NCBI GenBank assembly: GCA_012838545.1 | Contig: DUPC01000022.1 | Coordinates: 1-38,695 of the forward strand | DNA: 38,695 nucleotides | Direction: 5' to 3' | From: Acholeplasmataceae bacterium | GTDB taxonomy: Bacteria; Bacillota_I; Bacilli_A; ML615J-28; CAG-313 | In this document: piece after piece, positions 33,410 to 38,695 of the stretch | How the letters are laid out: each line of letters opens with the position of its first letter | How positions within the stretch are numbered: the first letter of the stretch is position 1 | Notes under the pieces: generated by a model | Seen by the model: the letters and a program-made list of their open reading frames with translations, nothing else | Database searches by the model: none | Told to the model about the DNA's origin: nothing | Position numbers and translations under genes: made by a program

Positions 33410-35830
33410 ATGAAGTTTGGACATTTTGACGATCAAAACAGAGAATATGTGATAACCAATTATAACACTCCGTTGCCTTGGATAAACTATTTCGGACAAG
33501 ATGACTTTTTTTCGATAATAAGTAATACTTGTGGCGGTTATGCTTTTTATAAGGATGCCATGCTGAGAAGAATTACTAGGTACCGATATAATAGCGTTCC
33601 TCGCGATAATGGCGGTAGATACTACTACATTAACGATAATGGTTGCATTTGGAATCCAGGGTTTTTACCAACGAAAACAAAACTTGATAAGTATGAATGC
33701 CGCCACGGCTTGGGCTATACAATATTTAATAGTACTAAGAATAACTTAAATGCCAAACTTAGTTGTTTTGTTCCGCTAAAAGATGCCTGTGAAATTAATT
33801 TGTTAACTCTGACTAATCATTCTGATTCAACAAAACACATTACTTTACATGGCGTGGTGGAATTCTGTCTATGGAATGCGTTAGATGATCAAACTAATTT
33901 CCAACGGAATCTAAATATCGGTGAAGTAGAAATTGATGACCATACGGTTTATCATAAAACCGAATATCGGGAACGTCGCAACCATTTTTCTTTCTACTAT
34001 ACCAGCGAAAAGCATGCTGGATTTGATTCTGATTTAGATACCTTTTTAGGATTATACAATTCTTACAATGCACCGGATGCAGTGATGAATAAAACATCTT
34101 ATAATTCGGTAGCTTCTGGTTGGAGTCCCATCGGTTGTCACCGATTTGACATCGCGTTAAAACCACATGAAGAAAAAACCATCATCTTCTTACTAGGTTA
34201 TGTTGAAAATGATGATGACAAGAAATTCGTTTCCCTAAATGTTATCAATAAAGAAAAAGCATATGTTTTACAAACAAAATACAATTCGCTGGAAAAAGTA
34301 GCCAAAGCTTTAAGCGACTTAAAGAAACATTGGGATGAACTATTATCGATTATTAATGTTGATACCGGAAACGATAGGTTCGATCGAACTATCAATATTT
34401 GGAATCAATATCAATGTATGGTTACTTTCAATATATCAAGAAGCGCTTCTTATTATGAGTCCGGCATTGGTAGAGGGATGGGGTTTCGCGATTCATGCCA
34501 AGATTTATTTGGCTTTGTGCACCTAATTCCGAAAAAAGCCCGGGAAAGAATTATTGATATTGCTTCTATTCAGTTTAAGGATGGTTCGACTTACCATCAA
34601 TATCAACCGCTGACTAAACGCGGTAATGCCAATATCGGCGGAGGATTCAATGATGATCCTTTGTGGCTGATTGGTTCGACTGCTCAATACATTAAAGAAA
34701 CAGGGGATTTATCAATTTTAAATGAAATGGTTCCTTTCAATAACGAAAAAGGAACGGAAGTTCCGCTTTTCGAACATTTAAAGGCTTCCATCCATTTTAC
34801 GATAAATAACTTAGGTCCGCACAACCTGCCTTTAATCGGTCGAGCCGATTGGAACGATTGTCTTAACCTAAACTGCTTTTCCAAAACCCCCGGCGAATCT
34901 TTCCAAACCGCCGCAAACTTCGAAACCCGAAAAGCTGAATCGGTGTTTATTGCGGGGATGTTTATCTATTATGGACGCGAATATGTCAAGATAGCCAAAT
35001 TATACGGTCAAGATGAGGAAGCTGATTATATCAATAACGAAATCAAGAAAATGGAAGCAAATGTAATTAAACATGGTTGGGATGGCGAATGGTTCTTAAG
35101 AGCCTATGATTCTTTCGAAAGAAAGATTGGCTCAAAAAAATGTGAGGAGGGGAAAATTTTTGTTGAACCTCAAGGCTTCTGCACAATGGCAAGAATTGGC
35201 GAAAACCTCGGTTTAGGAAAAAAAGCCCTTGATTCGGTGGAAAAATATTTAACAAATGATTATGGCGTTGAACTATTATATCCAACCTACAAAAAATACC
35301 ACATTGAACTGGGGGAGATATCTTCTTATCCACCTGGATATAAGGAAAATGGCTCTGTGTTTACTCACAACAATCCGTGGATCGTTATAGCAAATACGGT
35401 TATCGGCGAAAACGAAAGAGCATTTGATGTTTATAAACGCAATTGTCCTGCCTTTTTAGAAGATATATCGGAAATTCACAAAACCGAACCTTATGTATAT
35501 TCCCAAACGATTGCAGGCAGAGATGCGAAAAATTATGGTGAGGCCAAAAACAGCTTTTTAACTGGATCAGCTTCGTGGTCGTTCGTCGCCGCAACCCAAG
35601 AAATTCTTGGCATTAAACCAGATTATGCTGGTTTAAGGATTGAACCTCATTTGCCAAAAGAAATGACAAACGTTAAAGTGACAAGAATATTTAGAGGAAT
35701 CAAATATAATATTGAAATATTTAATAATAATACGCCTAACCAAATGTTTGTTGATGGTAAAAAGATTGAAGAAACATTAATTCCCTATCATAAATCTTCT
35801 AAGGAAGTTTATGTGAAAGTATATATTTAA
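33410..35830 (+). CDS. Cellobiose phosphorylase (GH94)
   Basis: 806 residues from the ATG at 33410 (GGAG upstream); an in-frame TTG at 33389 is rejected because family members begin M[KR][FY]G[HY]FDD. It phosphorolyses cellobiose to alpha-glucose 1-phosphate and glucose in the cytoplasm. Conserved blocks are TPLPWINYFGQDDFFSIISN, RYRYNSVPRDNGGRYYY, EFCLWNALDDQTNFQRNLNI, SRSASYYESGIGRGMGFRDS and LPLIGRADWNDCLNLNCFS, with the catalytic acid Asp480 in RADWNDC. Length and blocks fit cellobiose phosphorylase better than laminaribiose phosphorylase or cellodextrin phosphorylase, though these GH94 relatives cannot be fully excluded. The enzyme saves ATP by making phosphorylated glucose directly. It is divergent from, and co-regulated with, the transporter. 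Confidence 0.9.
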   Translation: MKFGHFDDQNREYVITNYNTPLPWINYFGQDDFFSIISNTCGGYAFYKDAMLRRITRYRYNSVPRDNGGRYYYINDNGCIWNPGFLPTKTKLDKYECRHGLGYTIFNSTKNNLNAKLSCFVPLKDACEINLLTLTNHSDSTKHITLHGVVEFCLWNALDDQTNFQRNLNIGEVEIDDHTVYHKTEYRERRNHFSFYYTSEKHAGFDSDLDTFLGLYNSYNAPDAVMNKTSYNSVASGWSPIGCHRFDIALKPHEEKTIIFLLGYVENDDDKKFVSLNVINKEKAYVLQTKYNSLEKVAKALSDLKKHWDELLSIINVDTGNDRFDRTINIWNQYQCMVTFNISRSASYYESGIGRGMGFRDSCQDLFGFVHLIPKKARERIIDIASIQFKDGSTYHQYQPLTKRGNANIGGGFNDDPLWLIGSTAQYIKETGDLSILNEMVPFNNEKGTEVPLFEHLKASIHFTINNLGPHNLPLIGRADWNDCLNLNCFSKTPGESFQTAANFETRKAESVFIAGMFIYYGREYVKIAKLYGQDEEADYINNEIKKMEANVIKHGWDGEWFLRAYDSFERKIGSKKCEEGKIFVEPQGFCTMARIGENLGLGKKALDSVEKYLTNDYGVELLYPTYKKYHIELGEISSYPPGYKENGSVFTHNNPWIVIANTVIGENERAFDVYKRNCPAFLEDISEIHKTEPYVYSQTIAGRDAKNYGEAKNSFLTGSASWSFVAATQEILGIKPDYAGLRIEPHLPKEMTNVKVTRIFRGIKYNIEIFNNNTPNQMFVDGKKIEETLIPYHKSSKEVYVKVYI

Positions 35831-35846
35831 CTTTTGCGAAATAATT

Positions 35847-35880
35847 AAAATGGATTACGATTTTGTTCGTAATCCATTTT
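35847..35880. terminator. Bidirectional terminator between the GH94 and GH5 genes
   Basis: A perfect 14-bp stem AAAATGGATTACGA (35847-35860) paired with 35867-35880 around a 6-base loop, with T-rich tails on both sides. It ends both convergent genes; the GH5 stop is three bases away. Confidence 0.9.
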
Positions 35881-35883
35881 GTT

Positions 35884-36906
35884 TTATTTAGTAAGCACCT
35901 TTATCATTTCATTTCTAATCTTATTATAATGCTCTTCATCAATACCAAAATCCATCTTTCGATAGGTCCATAAAGCATAACCAATACCATGATCCTTAAA
36001 TACTTTAACAATATCTTTAAGCCAACGCAAGGAATCATCAACCGGTGCTTGGTCAATCACTCCAAACTCACCACAATAAAGTTTAACATTCATTCGCTTA
36101 GCAGCTTCAATAGCTTCATTAATAATACATTCTAAATACTCAATTCCAATATTGTCATCATCTTTAAAGGCAAATACATCGCTGCCTTGAAAACCTAAGG
36201 ACTTTGATTTTTCTTTATAATAGGCATAAGTTTCGGGGTAATAAACCGGACCGATGTTTTTGATTTGTGGCATCCAGTGGGCATTTTGATGAGTAAATAC
36301 GATTGGTTGATAACAATGGAATGTAAAAATGATATTTTCATCCAGTGGCTTTTCAAGTAATTTTACTGTAGATGCGCTATTCCATAAAATTCCACCGTAA
36401 ATGATAATCTTTTTCGGAGCAATCTTTCTAATTTCCTTAACTGTTTCTTTTATTAATTCATTCCACGCTTTCGCATTATCTTCTTCTACTACTTCATTTA
36501 ATAATTCAAACGCAACATGGTCATATTTAGTAAAGCGGCTGGCAATCTTTTTCCAAAGATTAACAAATCTTATTTGCAAGTTGCGATTTGAAAACAGATT
36601 ATTTTTCTCTTTACTCCCCGCATCATTAAAATCATAACCATAGGCTTTATGTAAATCTAAAATGATATCGAGATTATACTCTTTTGCCCAGTTTATAATT
36701 CCATCGATTCTCTTAAAGCCTTCCCCTTTATCAGTTCCGTCATCTTCTTCCATTACATTGTAGTCAATCGGCAATCTTACATGGTCAAATCCTAATGATT
36801 TAATATAAGAAAAGTCATCTTTAAGGATAAAAGTATCATAATGTTCCTTGGTGTGAACACATTGGCTTAAAAATCCGCCAAGATTAATCCCTTTCTTTAG
36901 TTCCAT
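35884..36906 (-). CDS. GH5-family beta-glucanase/beta-glucosidase, predicted intracellular
   Basis: 340 residues with the (beta/alpha)8 GH5 pattern. GINLGGFLSQ opens the barrel, FDHVRLPIDYNV carries the conserved Arg, the acid/base is Glu138 in FELLNEV, the His/Tyr strand is FTFHCYQP, and the nucleophile is Glu280 in LYCGEFGV. The C-terminal strand is YALWTYRKMDFGI. There is no signal peptide, so it should act in the cytoplasm on imported oligosaccharides, perhaps trimming cellodextrins to feed the phosphorylase (inference); the exact linkage is not known. An AAGGTGA site precedes the ATG. It has its own promoter without an AAACGTTT operator. Confidence 0.9.
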   Translation of the reverse strand: MELKKGINLGGFLSQCVHTKEHYDTFILKDDFSYIKSLGFDHVRLPIDYNVMEEDDGTDKGEGFKRIDGIINWAKEYNLDIILDLHKAYGYDFNDAGSKEKNNLFSNRNLQIRFVNLWKKIASRFTKYDHVAFELLNEVVEEDNAKAWNELIKETVKEIRKIAPKKIIIYGGILWNSASTVKLLEKPLDENIIFTFHCYQPIVFTHQNAHWMPQIKNIGPVYYPETYAYYKEKSKSLGFQGSDVFAFKDDDNIGIEYLECIINEAIEAAKRMNVKLYCGEFGVIDQAPVDDSLRWLKDIVKVFKDHGIGYALWTYRKMDFGIDEEHYNKIRNEMIKVLTK

Positions 36907-36943
36907 TTTTTCACCTTCCTTACTCTATTGATACTGTAACTAT

Positions 36944-36972
36944 ATCATATCTTCTTGTTTTTTTAATATCAA
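36944..36972 (-). promoter_or_regulatory. Promoter of the GH5 gene
   Basis: TTGATA (36967-36972), a 17-base spacer and TATGAT (36944-36949), 38 bases before the start codon. Confidence 0.7.
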
Positions 36973-37011
36973 TACATTTATCAAACTTTTTGTAATCATT
37001 TAATAATATGT

Positions 37012-37029
37012 ATTGTTAACTATAACAAT
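37012..37029. repeat. Inverted repeat ATTGTTA-N4-TAACAAT
   Basis: A perfect 7-bp inverted repeat with a 4-base centre, in the spacer upstream of the GH5 promoter. It may be an operator; no T-run follows, so it is not a terminator. Confidence 0.35.
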
Positions 37030-37131
37030 GGAGTGGTGAAAAAATTAGAGGTTGTCAATTTTTTAATTTTCTTTTTTTTATTTTTGAAAACCTTTCCTTA
37101 ATAAAATAAAAATAATTATAAATCGGCATTT

Positions 37132-37932
37132 TTATAAAGAGCAAATAACGTCCTTTATAAATCTATTGATATCAGATTTCTTGTTTTCACCTTTTCTCCA
37201 ATTATCACTAACAGGAAAGACTACTCCATCTGGTTTAAGACTTGGCATCTCCCATTGGCCGTTACTGTTTCTATTACCATAAAGCCAATCTTTTACAAAG
37301 TCCAGTTCATTTTCTTCTGCATAATCCGCCACCAATTTAATTGCAATCAAATGACTGATTGTGCTTTTTGAATCGAATGCTTTAGGCAACTCATATAAGT
37401 TTTTATCATAAATATAATATATTCCTTTTTCCATTAGGTATTGAAAGTATGCGTTTTTTGCTGAAGGGGTTAGCATATTTTTTAATAAACATACCATATA
37501 AAAATTAGATGGCGATATTTCTCTTAGACCTTTATTGCCGAACAATAATCGATACTGTTTTTTATATTCTGTGTAATCAAACTGATTATCAATTATTGAA
37601 TTTTCAATAACACTTTTCCATTGTAACTGTATAGAAGATACTTTTTCATCTTCGACCTTAAATAAATTAAGCCAGCTGGAAAACATCAATTCTTCAAACA
37701 CATCCCAATTGATGACTTTTTCTCTTCTATCAGGAATAACGATTTCTTTATACAAACACTTCCTGACATATTCCAAACATTTAGAAAGTATAGGATAATC
37801 TTTATTTAGGTTTAAAAACCAAAATCTGCGTAATGCTTTTTCTGTCGTAATAGGACTATTAGTGCTCATGCTGTGAAAACGGCCGAACCCTCCATCGGGA
37901 TTTTGGATTTTTGCTAATTCTTCTTTTTTCAT
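37132..37932 (-). CDS. Alpha/alpha-toroid (prenyltransferase/terpene-cyclase-like fold) protein
   Basis: 266 residues. The N terminus IQNPDGGFGRFHSMSTNSPI carries the NPDGGFG repeat motif of squalene-cyclase/prenyltransferase-like toroids, and NSNGQWEMPSLKPDGVV near the C terminus is a second, weaker copy. It is far shorter than real triterpene cyclases and has no DxDD catalytic motif, so it is not a cyclase; related small proteins in Firmicutes have no known function. Helical throughout, no signal peptide. A GAGG site precedes the ATG. It lies 78 bases downstream of the edge gene in the same direction and might be co-transcribed with it. Confidence 0.65.
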   Translation of the reverse strand: MKKEELAKIQNPDGGFGRFHSMSTNSPITTEKALRRFWFLNLNKDYPILSKCLEYVRKCLYKEIVIPDRREKVINWDVFEELMFSSWLNLFKVEDEKVSSIQLQWKSVIENSIIDNQFDYTEYKKQYRLLFGNKGLREISPSNFYMVCLLKNMLTPSAKNAYFQYLMEKGIYYIYDKNLYELPKAFDSKSTISHLIAIKLVADYAEENELDFVKDWLYGNRNSNGQWEMPSLKPDGVVFPVSDNWRKGENKKSDINRFIKDVICSL

Positions 37933-38010
37933 TGGAACCTCACAATAAACGGTTGAATGTTAATTCAATTTTTTACAAATCACTTGATAAAACAAATCAA
38001 ATTATTTACA

Positions 38011-38695
38011 CTACTGAAAATTTTTAGAAACCCAGCATTTCATTGTTTTTGTTTTAAATAATCTCAACTTAATTTTTGCATTAACAGTAATTCTTATATT
38101 GGGAAAAAAGAATTTATCTGTTTCCAGTTCTAAATTAGTTATTTTATTTTTTAATACAATTTGTTTTTCACCCGCTGGTTTTATAGGAATTGTTGCAATG
38201 ATCCTTTTTACTTTTCCTTCTCCCTGATATTTAACCGATAGATTGAAATTTAGATATTTCTTTTTCGGTCTTAAAAAGCCCCCTCGAAATACAATTCCGT
38301 CCCCCGGTAAAATACTTACGCTAAGCTTTTTGTTTCCGTCTCTTACCGTAAAACTTGAAGAAGAAATATTACTCTTGTCCATTGGAGAAATCCTGCCAAT
38401 TGCTTTTAAGGCTTTCTTGTTTCTTTCTTTTTGTTTGGATCTAACTTTAATTTCCAGTGTAGCCAGAGATGGTATTTCTAGTTTTGCAACCAATGCTTTA
38501 ATAAGACGGTTATATTGTATCAGGCAATTGTTGATATCGATATCAATGTCATCCAAACCGTGTTTTACATCGTTTCCAAAATAGTTGATTCCTGTTGATT
38601 TTAAAGCTTGAAACAATGATTTGTCCTTTAATATCCTTTGGCATAGATATGACATTCCGACATAGCATGTGTCTTCACCTTTCTTTTTGGGGGAA
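38011..38695 (-). CDS. Unknown protein, probably running in from beyond the window edge
   Basis: An ATG is present at 38655, but no ribosome site stands at a useful distance, and the frame stays open to the window end (KKKGEDTCYVG precedes the Met). The 5' end is therefore probably outside. The visible part begins helical (SYLCQRILKDKSLFQALKST, then a long helix with YNRLIKALVAKLEIP). From about residue 85 it becomes a basic beta-rich region (KKKYLNFNLSVKYQGEGKVK, ITVNAKIKLRLFKTKTMKCW). No recognised domain, no membrane segment. Function unknown. Confidence 0.55.
   Translation of the reverse strand, partial: SPKKKGEDTCYVGMSYLCQRILKDKSLFQALKSTGINYFGNDVKHGLDDIDIDINNCLIQYNRLIKALVAKLEIPSLATLEIKVRSKQKERNKKALKAIGRISPMDKSNISSSSFTVRDGNKKLSVSILPGDGIVFRGGFLRPKKKYLNFNLSVKYQGEGKVKRIIATIPIKPAGEKQIVLKNKITNLELETDKFFFPNIRITVNAKIKLRLFKTKTMKCWVSKNFQ

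Noticed and set aside
1-38695. CRISPR arrays, tRNA or rRNA genes, insertion sequences and phage genes.
   Set aside because: No regular direct repeats, cloverleaf-like sequences, transposase motifs or terminal inverted repeats were seen on reading the window.

Overview
The window looks like a chromosome segment of a low-G+C, Gram-positive-type bacterium, plausibly an Acholeplasma/Izemoplasma-like Mollicute or a related member of the Bacilli. The reasons are AT-rich spacers, AGGAGG-type ribosome binding sites, lipoprotein solute-binding proteins, hairpin-plus-T terminators and consensus TTGACA/TATAAT promoters. TGA is read as stop: intact genes end in TGA inside ATGA overlaps with the next start, so the Mycoplasma code does not apply. 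The exact lineage is inference.

Layout. 1-0.5 kb: 5' part of a flotillin-like gene. 0.65-9.15 kb: a two-gene unit for a small TasA/camelysin-like secreted protein and a 2,617-residue secreted protein with GLUG/beta-helix-like repeats. 9.4-19.3 kb: intact housekeeping and accessory genes (APH-fold kinase, P-loop kinase, MFS exporter, DUF4256, Nudix) lie between badly decayed genes (MATE exporter, Cys-rich protein, PAS-GGDEF diguanylate cyclase, an unknown protein, an amino-acid ABC ATPase). 19.4-23.2 kb: an intact ABC importer of the ferric-iron type (binding lipoprotein, ATPase, fused double permease). 23.4-25.6 kb: small genes (SRPBCC, VOC, YccF, SdpI family). 25.9-27.5 kb: an unknown pseudogene and an aldose 1-epimerase pseudogene. 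27.5-36.9 kb: a beta-glucoside (probably cello-oligosaccharide) locus. 37.1-38.7 kb: a toroid-fold protein and an unknown edge gene.

The sugar locus is the clearest functional system. A lipoprotein binding protein, two permeases and an MsmX/UgpC-type ATPase import oligosaccharide. A divergent GH94 cellobiose phosphorylase cleaves it phosphorolytically. A GH5 enzyme without a signal peptide probably trims longer chains in the cytoplasm. The last intact gene of the transporter operon is a LacI-family repressor. Three AAACGTTT-centred dyads sit on the two divergent promoters, which suggests a closed regulatory loop. The epimerase gene at the operon's end is dead.

At least six genes, probably eight, are pseudogenes. 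Several carry substitution nonsense codons or large deletions that sequencing error would not explain, while the neighbouring operons are intact. I see no transposase, CRISPR array, tRNA or rRNA.
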